DNA from: Flavobacterium hungaricum
Lineage (GTDB): Bacteria; Bacteroidota; Bacteroidia; Flavobacteriales; Flavobacteriaceae
NCBI RefSeq assembly: GCF_015182285.1
Contig: NZ_PRDM01000004.1
Coordinates: forward strand, 1 to 64,000
DNA length: 64,000 nucleotides
Reading direction: 5' to 3'
The notes under the pieces were generated by a model. It was not told the origin of the DNA. It saw only the letters and a program-made list of their open reading frames with translations, and searched no databases. Of the stretch, positions 52,425 to 60,818 are shown in pieces. Position 1 is the first letter of the stretch. Every line of letters starts with the position of its first letter. The position numbers and the translations under genes are program-made.

Positions 52425-52922
52425 ATGAAAAAGATTGTATTATCTGCCATTATGATTTTTGGATTAGCATTTACTGCTCAATCCCAAGAAATTTCAAAAC
52501 ATACTTTAGGTTTGCGTTTAGGAGACAATAACGGATTTGGAGGAGAAGTATCTTACCAATTAGGATTAAATCAAAAAAACAGATTAGAATTTGATTTAGG
52601 CTGGAGAAACAGCAGAGATGTAGACGCTGTAAAAGGTGTGGCTCTTTATCAATGGGTTTGGAACATTGACGGAGGCTTTAACTGGTACGCAGGTGTCGGT
52701 GGTGGAGTTGCCGCTTGGGATTATAACTATTATAACAACAACTATAGATATGATGACAGCGGAACTTATGTTTTTGCTGCTGGAGATATTGGTATCGAAT
52801 ACCTATTTAAAGAAGTGCCAATTACACTATCATTAGATGCAAGACCAGAAATTGGTTCAGGCTATTATGATGATGACAATTTTGGATTTGACGTTGGTTT
52901 AGGCGTTAAATACAGATTCTAA
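52425..52922 (+). CDS. small outer membrane beta-barrel protein
   Basis: A 165-residue protein with a signal peptide (MKKIVLSAIMIFGLAFTAQSQ) and eight alternating strands of amphipathic beta type, ending in a terminal Phe (GLGVKYRF), as in small OmpX/OmpW-like barrels. A tyrosine/asparagine/aspartate-rich loop (YNYYNNNYRYDDSG) is notable. Function is unknown. It has its own strong terminator, indicating a single-gene unit. Confidence 0.82.
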   Translation: MKKIVLSAIMIFGLAFTAQSQEISKHTLGLRLGDNNGFGGEVSYQLGLNQKNRLEFDLGWRNSRDVDAVKGVALYQWVWNIDGGFNWYAGVGGGVAAWDYNYYNNNYRYDDSGTYVFAAGDIGIEYLFKEVPITLSLDARPEIGSGYYDDDNFGFDVGLGVKYRF

Positions 52923-52950
52923 TTGAAAAATAAAAAATAATTGTAAGAAG

Positions 52951-52983
52951 AAACCTGTCGTGTAAGCGACAGGTTTTTTTTTG
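52951..52983 (+). terminator. terminator of the beta-barrel gene
   Basis: AAACCTGTCG (52951-52960) pairs with CGACAGGTTT (52967-52976) across six bases and is followed by a run of T. Confidence 0.88.
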
Positions 52984-53000
52984 ATGCAAGCTAAAAAATG

Positions 53001-53042
53001 TTAACCGCAAGGAGGATAAATATTGACGCTCCTTGCGGTTAA
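53001..53042 (-). terminator. terminator of the PrcB-like/bshA unit
   Basis: TTAACCGCAAGGAG (53001-53014) pairs perfectly with CTCCTTGCGGTTAA (53029-53042). On the minus strand a T-run follows (complement of 52993-52998). It lies 10 bp after the stop codon of the gene at 53052. Confidence 0.8.
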
Positions 53043-53051
53043 AACTAAAAA

Positions 53052-53474
53052 CTATTTAATAATAATTTCTTTCTTAGAATTTATTTTCACCACAGTATAC
53101 GGATACGAGATTACCTGCATTGTCATAGTATCAGGAGAAGGACCATTTTCTTTTACTGTAATAACAATATTTTTATCCGTTTCTTCTACATTAACAACCT
53201 CAATACTGTAACCGCTGGTGTTCTTTTCTCCCATATTCAAAATCACATAGTTGGAAGTATTGGTATCACTTTCTTTTACTTTAGCTGCCAAAAGCGGATC
53301 ATTTTCCAGCATTTTAATCTCATTTGGCTCCGTCAAAATCTCAAAAAACTTAATATTGCCGCCGCCGTCAGATTGAGTGGTCAAAACCTCATACAATCCA
53401 GTTGAACCAGTAGTTTTTTTGGCACCGCATGAAATCAAAACAAAAATGGCTAAAATCGAAATTACTTTTTTCAT
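53052..53474 (-). CDS. PrcB C-terminal domain-like lipoprotein
   Basis: A 140-residue lipoprotein (signal MKKVISILAIFVLISC). The mature part has YEVLTTQSDGGGNIKFFEILTEPNEI, then NTSGYSIEVVNVEETDKNIVITVKENGP and YPYTVVKINSKKEIII, which resembles the PrcB C-terminal domain family described with the dentilisin protease complex of Treponema. It begins 15 bp after bshA ends, so both are on one transcript, but no functional link is apparent. Confidence 0.8.
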   Translation of the reverse strand: MKKVISILAIFVLISCGAKKTTGSTGLYEVLTTQSDGGGNIKFFEILTEPNEIKMLENDPLLAAKVKESDTNTSNYVILNMGEKNTSGYSIEVVNVEETDKNIVITVKENGPSPDTMTMQVISYPYTVVKINSKKEIIIK

Positions 53475-53489
53475 ATACTTCTCTTTAAA

Positions 53490-54635
53490 TTAATGTTTCT
53501 CATATTTATAATCGTCAACTGCTTTTTGGTACAAAGCTTCGTATTTAGGCAGGATATTATGAATATCAAACTTCTTAGCCACTTCGAGAGCATTTATCTT
53601 AAACTGACTTAAAACTGCGTCATCTTTTAAGATTTTAAGCGCATTCGCAGCCATTTCTTCTACATTTCCAACATTACTTAAATAACCCGAAAAACCGTCA
53701 AAATTTACCTCTGGAAGCCCGCCCGAATTACTCGAAATAACTGGAACGCCGCAAGCCATAGCTTCAAGCGCTGCTAAACCAAAACTTTCTGTTTCAGAAG
53801 GAAGCAAAAACAAATCGGTCATGCATAAAATTTTATCAATCTCGTGACTGTTTCCAAAGAAAATCACTTTATCTAAAATCCCCAATTCCTGACATAAAAT
53901 TTCTGCTTTTTCTTTTTCAGGTCCATCACCAACCATCATCAGTTTGGCTGGAATTTCTTTCTGAATGTTAAAGAAGATCTTGATGATATCCGGAATGCGT
54001 TTTACTTTTCTAAAATTACTAATATGGGTTATAATCCTTTCGTTCTCTTTGGCCATTACATAACGGTGGCAAGGTGCGGTCGGATCTTTCTTAACCTTGT
54101 TCAGCTCAATAAAATTCGGAATCACCTTAATCTTGTTCTTAATCTTGAACAATTTTAAAGTATCGTCTTTTAAACTCTGCGAAACCGAAGTCACATAATC
54201 TGATTTATTTATACTAAAAGTAACTGCTGGTTTATAAAACGGATGATTTCCTACCAGCGTAATATCTGTTCCGTGCAGTGTCGTAATCATTGGCAGATTA
54301 ATTCCTTCATTTTTAAGCATCTGCTTTGCCATATAACCCGCATAAGCATGCGGAATAGCATAATGCACATGCAAAAGTTCAATTTTGTACAATTTAACCA
54401 TATCGACCAATTTGCTCGACAAAGCCAATTCATAGGGCTGATAATGAAATAATGGATATTCTGGCACATTAACTTCGTGATAATGCACATTCGGATTCAA
54501 AAGTGCCAGTCTTACTGGCTGACTGTATGTTATAAAGTGTATTTCGTGTCCTCTTCTGGCTAATTCAAGACCTAATTCTGTAGCTACAACGCCACTTCCG
54601 CCAAAAGTAGGATAACAAACGATTGCTATTTTCAT
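53490..54635 (-). CDS. bshA: N-acetyl-alpha-D-glucosaminyl L-malate synthase (bacillithiol)
   Basis: A 381-residue GT4-type glycosyltransferase that joins UDP-GlcNAc and malate, the first step of bacillithiol synthesis. The BshA N-terminus is clear: IAIVCYPTFGGSGVVATELGLELARRGHEIHFI. HVHYAIPHAYAGYMAKQM, TTLHGTDITLVG and the C-terminal PSETESFGLAALEAMACGVPVISSNSGGLPEV (UDP-sugar site) follow. Length matches the family. The other bsh genes are not in the window. Confidence 0.95.
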   Translation of the reverse strand: MKIAIVCYPTFGGSGVVATELGLELARRGHEIHFITYSQPVRLALLNPNVHYHEVNVPEYPLFHYQPYELALSSKLVDMVKLYKIELLHVHYAIPHAYAGYMAKQMLKNEGINLPMITTLHGTDITLVGNHPFYKPAVTFSINKSDYVTSVSQSLKDDTLKLFKIKNKIKVIPNFIELNKVKKDPTAPCHRYVMAKENERIITHISNFRKVKRIPDIIKIFFNIQKEIPAKLMMVGDGPEKEKAEILCQELGILDKVIFFGNSHEIDKILCMTDLFLLPSETESFGLAALEAMACGVPVISSNSGGLPEVNFDGFSGYLSNVGNVEEMAANALKILKDDAVLSQFKINALEVAKKFDIHNILPKYEALYQKAVDDYKYEKH

Positions 54636-54800
54636 GGATAAAATTTAATAACTACGAAAGTACTCAAAAATCACGTCTTATCGATCGTTTAAATTGTTAG
54701 ATTTTCGACATTATTAGATTAACTCTATTTCATAATTGAGAATGAAGCTTTCGTAATTATTTTTAAGCAGCAGCACTATTTTTATTTTTCAAGACCATGA

Positions 54801-54870
54801 GTCCCGCTGTCCGCTGTATCTTTTTCTGGCTAAAGGAGCCAGAAAAAGGATGCCGCTCCCATCGGGGCTA
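54801..54870. repeat. structured intergenic element, copy B
   Basis: GTCCCGCTGTCCGCTGTATC is followed by a perfect 12-bp hairpin (CTTTTTCTGGCT at 54820-54831, AGCCAGAAAAAG at 54837-54848) and GGATGCCGCTCCCATCGGGG. The flanks resemble those of the element at 39017. From memory such sequences recur widely between genes of Flavobacterium. The rest of the gap 54636-54955 is AT-rich with only the terminator at 54904. Confidence 0.7.
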
Positions 54871-54903
54871 GAAGAGACGTTTTGTTTTCATCAGAAATAA
54901 AAA

Positions 54904-54933
54904 ACCCGCCAAATTACTAAAAACTTGCCGGGT
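54904..54933 (-). terminator. terminator of the membrane-protein gene at 54956
   Basis: ACCCG-C-CAA (54904-54912) pairs with TTG-C-CGGGT (54925-54933) apart from one C-C mismatch; a T-run follows on the minus strand (complement of 54896-54903). Confidence 0.65.
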
Positions 54934-54955
54934 CTGTTATATTCAAAAATTAATC

Positions 54956-55606
54956 TTAATTTAAAAACTGCGCTGCAATAATCAAAATCAGTTGAAAAGA
55001 CACTAAAAGCCAGAAAAACAAAAAAGAAGGCTCAACAGCTTCTGAAATAAATTTATTAAGTTTTGCAGAAATAATTTCTGAAAGCTTTAAGTTTTCATTA
55101 CTAAAATCAATATCGTCCAATTGAATTTTGCTAAACAAATAACCTATTGCCTTTTTCTTTATCATCGAACTTTCTTTATCCTTTTTATTTGCTTCCAAAA
55201 GTTTCAATCGAAGCATCGCTGCATTCGAAATAGAATTTGTTACATTATGAGAAGCTGTTAATTTATCTACCAAAAGAATTACTTTATCTTCAATATATTT
55301 TGATGCATTATTTTCCCAAACCTGATGTATTACCGTTTGGATTGCTACTTTATTAGCAATCATAAAATACCCCACAGCAAAAAGCGGTGCGCCGACAAAC
55401 AAAAGAAACCCGCAGATATTCTGAAAAAACAAATTCACGATAAGTGTATATACATTACCATGCCCGCCGCCGGCCAGACTGATATTTTGAAACATGATAA
55501 TTAAAAAACAGATCAGGGTAACCAAATTACCCAATAACACAATTGTAATCCATTTTAAAGATGATTTAGCTGTAATTTTAGCTGCACTTTTAATTTGTTC
55601 TTTCAT
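54956..55606 (-). CDS. multi-pass membrane protein, unknown function
   Basis: A 216-residue protein with hydrophobic segments at about 19-40 (WITIVLLGNLVTLICFLIIMF), 52-85 (YTLIVNLFFQNICGFLLFVGAPLFAVGYFMI) and 193-215 (FLFFWLLVSFQLILIIAAQFL). A long charged cytoplasmic or periplasmic domain lies between the second and third. No family is recognised. It has its own terminator; the gene upstream ends 133 bp away and also has a terminator, so it is a single-gene unit. Confidence 0.72.
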   Translation of the reverse strand: MKEQIKSAAKITAKSSLKWITIVLLGNLVTLICFLIIMFQNISLAGGGHGNVYTLIVNLFFQNICGFLLFVGAPLFAVGYFMIANKVAIQTVIHQVWENNASKYIEDKVILLVDKLTASHNVTNSISNAAMLRLKLLEANKKDKESSMIKKKAIGYLFSKIQLDDIDFSNENLKLSEIISAKLNKFISEAVEPSFLFFWLLVSFQLILIIAAQFLN

Positions 55607-55688
55607 AAAACTATTTAAATTTATAACTATTTTTCTTCTTAATTGAGAGGTAAATATAGAGAAAAATATATTGATTAAATCGAAAAAA

Positions 55689-55716
55689 AAAAGCAGGAAA
55701 TAAATTTCCTGCTTTT
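55689..55716 (-). terminator. terminator of the gene at 55739
   Basis: AAAAGCAGGAAA (55689-55700) pairs perfectly with TTTCCTGCTTTT (55705-55716) across four bases. The A-run before it (55683-55688) gives a T-run on the minus strand. Confidence 0.85.
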
Positions 55717-55738
55717 AAAATATCATCATAGAATAATT

Positions 55739-56221
55739 CTAGAAAAACCTGCTGTGCCAGCTGTCAGCGGCAGGAACTTCCCAAGCATCATTAAATTCTT
55801 CTATATTAGTAACTAGATTATTAAATACAATTGTATTTCCTGTTACGGCTTTATCTTTGACCATTTTCTTAAAATCAATTAATGGTTTGTGCGCAATATG
55901 CTCGCCTAGTTTAAAAGTCACGTTCATTTTATCAAGTAAATCAACGTCGTATTTCTTTTCTAAACCTTGAATAAATTCTACAGAGCTATCTATAGAACAT
56001 CCTGTTGCAGCCTGCACATCCTGATTTACAGCCAGAATAATAAATCGGTTGTATTTTAATAAATAAGAAGCTTCAAGACTAGTACCGTGTGCAGCCCACT
56101 CTTCTACAAAAGCTTTTAAATCGGTTTCGATCTCAGAAAATTCTTCCTCAGAAAATTTTCTGTTTGACTGATAAATCCAAATTCTGGATTCACCTGGTAA
56201 ATTTTCAAAAGGTATATACAT
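55739..56221 (-). CDS. conserved Bacteroidetes protein, often misnamed 'ABC transporter ATPase'
   Basis: A 160-residue cytoplasmic protein starting MYIPFENLPGESRIWIYQSNRKFSEEE, with LLKYNRFIILAVNQDVQAATGCSIDSSVEFIQGLEKKY and an Asn/Phe-rich C-terminus. Homologues are, as I recall, labelled as ABC transporter ATPases, but no Walker A, signature or Walker B motif is present and the length is too short, so that name is unsupported. The conserved cysteine (TGCSIDSS) could be functional. It follows the Fe-S protein genes on the same strand with a 107-bp repeat-rich spacer. Confidence 0.82.
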   Translation of the reverse strand: MYIPFENLPGESRIWIYQSNRKFSEEEFSEIETDLKAFVEEWAAHGTSLEASYLLKYNRFIILAVNQDVQAATGCSIDSSVEFIQGLEKKYDVDLLDKMNVTFKLGEHIAHKPLIDFKKMVKDKAVTGNTIVFNNLVTNIEEFNDAWEVPAADSWHSRFF

Positions 56222-56224
56222 TTT

Positions 56225-56325
56225 TAATTTTAGATTTTAAATTGTTGATTTTAGATTTAAAAAGTTTCAAGTTTCAGGTTTCAAGTTTCAAGTTAAAAAA
56301 CTTAGCAACTTAGTCCCTCAGCCCC
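56225..56325. repeat. mixed low-complexity repeats (TTTAGATT, GTTTCAAG, CTTAG types)
   Basis: The spacer contains TTTTAGATTTTAAATTGTTGATTTTAG-like sequence, then four AGTTTCAAGTTTC-type units, then AACTTAGCAACTTAGTCCCTCAG. All three repeat types also occur singly in the gaps at 8920, 9935 and 10423. Confidence 0.7.
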
Positions 56326-56328
56326 TTT

Positions 56329-57120
56329 TTACAAATCCTGCGCATTCGCGATTAACTCCGCAACGTCCATTACTTTTACCTCGCCCTCTTTGTGCGCATG
56401 TTTAATTCCGTCTGTTAACATTGTATTACAGAACGGGCATCCTGCAGCAATAATATCAGGTTGCACTTCTAACGCATCTTCTGTACGAAGAACGTTTACT
56501 TCTTTATTTCCAGGCTCGGCATCTTTAAACATTTGTGCACCGCCTGCTCCACAGCATAAACCATTGGATTTAGAACGTTTCATTTCGACTAATTCAACAT
56601 CTAATTTTTGAATTAAATCTCTAGGTGCCTCGTACACTTTATTTGCCCTGCCTAAATAACAAGGATCGTGAAAAGTGATTTTTTTCCCTTTAAACTGACC
56701 GCCTTCAACAGTAAGTCTTCCATCATCAATTAATGATTTTAAAAATTCTGTATGGTGAATCACTTCATAATTTCCGCCCAATTCTGGGTATTCATTTTTC
56801 AAAGTATTAAAACAGTGCGGACAAGCTGTTACGATTTTTTTTGCTTCGTAAGCGTTCAGAACCTCGATATTCATCATCGCCTGCATTTGAAACAAAAATT
56901 CATTTCCAGCTCTCTTTGCAGGATCACCCGTACAGCTTTCTTCTGTACCTAATACTGCAAAAGAAACATTGGTACGATTCAAAATACGCACAAATGCTTT
57001 GGTAATTTTTTTTGCTCTATCATCAAAACTTCCTGCACAGCCAACCCAAAACAAAACTTCTGGTTGTTTTCCTTCGGCAAGCATTTCTGCCATTGTTGGT
57101 ACTACTAAACTTTCTGACAT
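56329..57120 (-). CDS. (Fe-S)-binding protein with two CCG domains
   Basis: A 263-residue protein of the GlpC/LutA/HdrB-like CCG family. The first domain has LFWVGCAGSFDDRAKK, then KIVTACPHCFNTLKNEYP. The second has FHDPCYLGR, GLCCGAGGAQMF and IAAGCPFCNTMLTDGI. These cysteines bind Fe-S clusters. It lies 80 bp after a membrane Fe-S protein gene on the same strand and very probably acts with it, passing electrons between the quinone pool and an unidentified oxidoreductase. Confidence 0.92.
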   Translation of the reverse strand: MSESLVVPTMAEMLAEGKQPEVLFWVGCAGSFDDRAKKITKAFVRILNRTNVSFAVLGTEESCTGDPAKRAGNEFLFQMQAMMNIEVLNAYEAKKIVTACPHCFNTLKNEYPELGGNYEVIHHTEFLKSLIDDGRLTVEGGQFKGKKITFHDPCYLGRANKVYEAPRDLIQKLDVELVEMKRSKSNGLCCGAGGAQMFKDAEPGNKEVNVLRTEDALEVQPDIIAAGCPFCNTMLTDGIKHAHKEGEVKVMDVAELIANAQDL

Positions 57121-57200
57121 TTCTCTCTCTTTGTTTAAAGCTTAAAGTTTCAAATTTTATTCTGAAATCTCAATTCTTGTATTATTACTAAAGAATTTTA

Positions 57201-58538
57201 TTAATTCTCGTTTTTCCAATTCAGACGGTCTTGCTGACTGTACTGCCAAGGCGCACCGTTGTTTTCAATATTGGTCATCATAGCGTTTAATGACATTGGC
57301 GCAGCGCTTTGCTCCATCACCAAAAAGCGGCGCATGTCCATAATAATAGACAGCGGACTAATATTTACAGGACATTCTTCTACGCACGCATTACAAGACG
57401 TACAAGCCCATAATTCTTCTGGAGTAATATAATCGTTTAAAAGTGTTTTGTTGTCTGGAACAAAAACACCTTTGTTGGCATCAATATTTTTTCCTACTTC
57501 TGTCAAACGATCTCTAGTATCCATCATAATTTTACGAGGAGACAATTTTTTACCTGTCTGATTCGCTGGACAAGCTGAAGTACAGCGTCCGCATTCTGTA
57601 CAAGTGTAAGCATTTAATAGCTGCACCCAGTTTAAATCCTGAACATCACTTGCCCCAAATTTAGAAGGCACTGCATTTTCGTCTACAGGCGCTGCCGCAA
57701 ACGGATCTGCATTTGGATCCATCATTAATTTCACCTCTTTAGTAACCGAAGCCAAGTTATCAAACTGTCCTTCTGGTTTTAAGTTTGCAAAATAAGTATT
57801 TGGGAATGCTAAAAGAATATGCAAATGTTTGGAGAAGTATAAATAGTTCATAAAAACTAAAATACCAGCAATATGCAGCCACCAAAAAAGTTCGTATAAC
57901 AATCCAACTAATTCGTTTGATGTTCCGTTAAAAATTGGTGCAATCCATTGACTGATTGGGAAACTTCCTGCTTTATGAAAATGAGAATAACCTCCTGGAA
58001 CATTTTGCAAATGAAAATCGGCGGCATTCATCAATAAAAATAAAATCATCAAAACGGTTTCGAAGTACAAGATGTAATTCGCATCGCTTTTTGGAAATCC
58101 TTTTAGATCCGAATGAATAAAACGCTTTAATCTAATAAAGTTTCTTCTGATCCAAAATACGGTAACCGCAAAAATCACAAGGATTGCTAATATCTCAAAA
58201 GACGCGATTAGAACATTATAAACAACACCTAGATACGGTGCGAAAATTCGATGTGTTCCAAATAATCCGTCTATGATTATTTCAAGTAATTCAATATTAA
58301 TAATTATAAAACCTACATATACAAAAATATGCAGAATTCCAGCAACAGGGCGTCTCACCATTTTTGATTGTCCTAAGGCAATCAATGCCATGTTTGTCCA
58401 ACGAGCTTTCGGATTATCTTTTCGATCTACATCAACTCCCAGATTAATGTTTCGGTAGATCTTTTTCACGCTCGCTGCAAAAAAGCCGAAACCAACTATT
58501 AGAAGTATGGCAAATAAAATATTATCTAAATAACTCAT
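57201..58538 (-). CDS. membrane-bound 4Fe-4S dicluster protein
   Basis: A 445-residue protein. The first ~250 residues hold five or six membrane helices resembling a NarI/HdrE-type quinone-linked cytochrome module, with several histidines in helices (GILHIFVYVGF, LFWWLHIAGILVF). The soluble part has two 4Fe-4S motifs: CTECGRCTSACPANQTGKK and CTSCNACVEECPVNISPL. It starts 7 bp after the mlaD-like gene ends and is followed by the CCG protein gene, so the three form one transcription unit. Its electron partner is unknown. Confidence 0.92.
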   Translation of the reverse strand: MSYLDNILFAILLIVGFGFFAASVKKIYRNINLGVDVDRKDNPKARWTNMALIALGQSKMVRRPVAGILHIFVYVGFIIINIELLEIIIDGLFGTHRIFAPYLGVVYNVLIASFEILAILVIFAVTVFWIRRNFIRLKRFIHSDLKGFPKSDANYILYFETVLMILFLLMNAADFHLQNVPGGYSHFHKAGSFPISQWIAPIFNGTSNELVGLLYELFWWLHIAGILVFMNYLYFSKHLHILLAFPNTYFANLKPEGQFDNLASVTKEVKLMMDPNADPFAAAPVDENAVPSKFGASDVQDLNWVQLLNAYTCTECGRCTSACPANQTGKKLSPRKIMMDTRDRLTEVGKNIDANKGVFVPDNKTLLNDYITPEELWACTSCNACVEECPVNISPLSIIMDMRRFLVMEQSAAPMSLNAMMTNIENNGAPWQYSQQDRLNWKNEN

Positions 58539-58544
58539 TTATAA

Positions 58545-59510
58545 TTATTTTTTATCAGTTGAGTTTGTTTCTTCTGCTGGTGCTACATAAGGTTTGTTTT
58601 TCTTTCCGAAAAGAGAAACATTTACATAACGTGTTGGGTAAAGACGAACATCTTGTAACAATAACTCTAACTCTTTTGAAGTTTTTGCTAAATTAGTATA
58701 CAACGCATCATCGTTAAGAATTTTTCCTGCTGTACCTTTCCCAGAATTTAAATTGTTCATTAACAAATCAACTTTTGCTAATGTCTGATTTAAGTTTTTA
58801 ACTGTTTTACCTAAATCTGCTTTATTTAATGAATCTGATATTTTAGAAAAATTACTCGACATTTTATTGAAGTTTGTAACCACTCCGTTAATCTGCCCTT
58901 TATTAGTGTCCAAAATATTGTTTATGCTTCCTCCAGCCTTATGAAACTGCTCCATAGTCTGACTTAGCTCAGCCAATGTTTTCTTAATATCAGCTTGACC
59001 TTTTTTATCCAAAACATTGTTTAATCCGTGAACCAAAGTATCAATACTCACCAGCATTCTCTCTAATTTTTGCTGTGTAGGTTCTATTTTACCTCCTAAC
59101 GAATCAGTTAAACCAAGTTCTACTGTAGAAAATAATTTCTGACCGTCTTCTGCTTCTTCAGTATCTGCAAAATTAGGAACGATTTTTATCTGCTTTCCTC
59201 CAATTAAACTTGGAGAGTAAATTACTGCTTTACTTGTTTTAGAAATTGGAAAATCTGTTTTAATCTGTAATTCAACCAGTAATTTTCCAGTTGCATTATC
59301 AATTGTAATTTTACTTACTTTTCCAATTGCTAATCCGTTAAGTGTTACTGGAGCCGAAGCTGACAGGTCTTCAACATTATCATATTCAGCGTATAATACT
59401 TTATAATTTGTAAAAAGGTCTCTGCCTTTTAAGAAACTATATCCCCAGATAAATAATAAAATTGACGCAATGACTAATATAGCCGTTTTAATTTCTCTTG
59501 TTACTTTCAA
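58545..59510 (-). CDS. MlaD/MCE-domain protein
   Basis: A 321-residue protein with one N-terminal membrane helix (TAILVIASILLFIWGYSFL), then the MCE domain (YAEYDNVEDLSASAPVTLNGLAIGKVSKI ... SPSLIGGKQIKIVPNF). A long helical C-terminal region follows (about 150-290, with repeated N-x-K and LNK patterns). MCE proteins form rings that move lipids between membranes; MlaD is the best known. The permease and ATPase genes of an Mla system are not adjacent. It follows the amidase gene with 50 bp between. Confidence 0.92.
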   Translation of the reverse strand: MKVTREIKTAILVIASILLFIWGYSFLKGRDLFTNYKVLYAEYDNVEDLSASAPVTLNGLAIGKVSKITIDNATGKLLVELQIKTDFPISKTSKAVIYSPSLIGGKQIKIVPNFADTEEAEDGQKLFSTVELGLTDSLGGKIEPTQQKLERMLVSIDTLVHGLNNVLDKKGQADIKKTLAELSQTMEQFHKAGGSINNILDTNKGQINGVVTNFNKMSSNFSKISDSLNKADLGKTVKNLNQTLAKVDLLMNNLNSGKGTAGKILNDDALYTNLAKTSKELELLLQDVRLYPTRYVNVSLFGKKNKPYVAPAEETNSTDKK

Positions 59511-59560
59511 AATTCTTAGTGTTTGTACAAAATTAATATAATTATTCGAACTTGCGCTTT

Positions 59561-60685
59561 TTATTTGATCGCGTCTTGAATACTGATTTTTTCACCGTCT
59601 TTTGTTGCGGTCAAAAATGCTGCCCCATATCCTTTACTCTTAGCTTCTTGCAGAAATTTCTTAGCCTGTTCGTAATCCGAAGTTTCTTCGTAGAAATATT
59701 TATAAATATTATTCTCAAAAATCATGGTTACGTTTTTCAAGCCTTTAAAATTCTTAGGTTCTAAAGCTGTTTTTTTGATGCTTGCTATAAGCTGTACTTT
59801 AAAAAATGTTCCTTTTGGCGCATTTTTAACAGCTGCCACAGGTGCTGCTTTTGGTTTAGCCGGAGTTGAAGTATCTCTTATGGGCCGACTCTCCGGTGCT
59901 TCTGGTGCTCCGGAACCAAAATATTCTCGTTTGTAACTCAAAATAGCTTCGGCAATCGCTTTGGCTATATCGTCCTGTCCTTGTTCAGAATTCAGAATAT
60001 TTCCTTCGGTCGGATTCGATACAAATCCTGTTTCTACCAAAACCCTTGGCATATAGGCTTTATGCAATACCATAAAAGGCGCTTGTTTAACACCTCCCTG
60101 ACGAAGTTTTTTTCCTAACTTCTCAAAATTATCTTCAATGTAAGTTGCCAGCGAAATACTATTATCTAAGTATTCTTCCTGCATTAAAGTCATTCCGATC
60201 ATTGATTCTGGCGAATTTGGATCGTAACCTTCATACTTACGCTGGTAGTCTTTCTCTAAAGTAATTACCGAGTTCTCTTTTTTAGCCGCTTCAAGATTTG
60301 ATGCTAATTTAGTTAAACCCATCACATAGGTTTCTGTTCCGTCTGCTGCTGTATTTTTATTGGCATTACAGTGAATGGAAACAAAAATATTCGAATTGGC
60401 TCTGTTTGCAATGTTGGCTCTTTCTACCAAATCAATAAAAACATCTGTTTTTCTGGTGTAGATAACATTAACATTTGGATTTAATTCTAAAATTTTACCA
60501 ACTTTTAAGACAATAGCTAAAGCAATATTTTTTTCGATCCGGCCGCTGTAAACAGCGCCAAAGTCATGATCTCCGTGTCCTGCATCAAGTGTTACCTTAA
60601 AAACATTTGACTGACTGTAAGCACAAAATGAGAGTATCGTTAGAAAAAAAGTAGATATTACCTTAATTTTGTTAATTCTATTCAT
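59561..60685 (-). CDS. N-acetylmuramoyl-L-alanine amidase with SPOR-like tail
   Basis: A 374-residue exported enzyme. A signal peptide is present (IKVISTFFLTILSFCAYSQ). The Amidase_3 domain follows with LDAGHGDHDFGAVYSG (zinc His), the Glu in RIEKNIAL, FVSIHCNAN (zinc His) and VETGFVSNPTEG (catalytic Glu). A proline/alanine-rich linker leads to a C-terminal domain of about 80 residues (FFKVQLIASIKK ... YYEQAKKFLQEAKSKGYGAAFLTA) like SPOR domains, which bind denuded glycan at division sites. It is divergent from lptD. Both genes build the cell envelope. Confidence 0.94.
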   Translation of the reverse strand: MNRINKIKVISTFFLTILSFCAYSQSNVFKVTLDAGHGDHDFGAVYSGRIEKNIALAIVLKVGKILELNPNVNVIYTRKTDVFIDLVERANIANRANSNIFVSIHCNANKNTAADGTETYVMGLTKLASNLEAAKKENSVITLEKDYQRKYEGYDPNSPESMIGMTLMQEEYLDNSISLATYIEDNFEKLGKKLRQGGVKQAPFMVLHKAYMPRVLVETGFVSNPTEGNILNSEQGQDDIAKAIAEAILSYKREYFGSGAPEAPESRPIRDTSTPAKPKAAPVAAVKNAPKGTFFKVQLIASIKKTALEPKNFKGLKNVTMIFENNIYKYFYEETSDYEQAKKFLQEAKSKGYGAAFLTATKDGEKISIQDAIK

Positions 60686-60762
60686 AAATCTAAAAGTTAA
60701 TTTTTATAAAACGCAGCATCTATAATTTTCGCAATTGATTATTTTTGACAAAAAATTATATG

Positions 60763-60770
60763 TAAGTTTG
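60763..60770 (+). promoter_or_regulatory. -7 box TAAGTTTG before lptD
   Basis: TAAGTTTG fits the TAnnTTTG consensus and would start transcription near 60777. No TTG is at the ideal distance. If it is real, the in-frame start codons upstream of 60777 cannot be used, so translation of lptD must begin downstream, most simply at the TTG at 60819. Confidence 0.45.
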
Positions 60771-60818
60771 ACATGTCAAAAAACAAGCCATAATTTTACA
60801 AAAATAGTATTTAAACCT

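Noticed and set aside
60735..60818. Upstream start of LptD
   Set aside because: The -7 box TAAGTTTG at 60763-60770 would place the transcription start inside this stretch, and the start at 60819 gives a better signal sequence. Kept as an alternative only.
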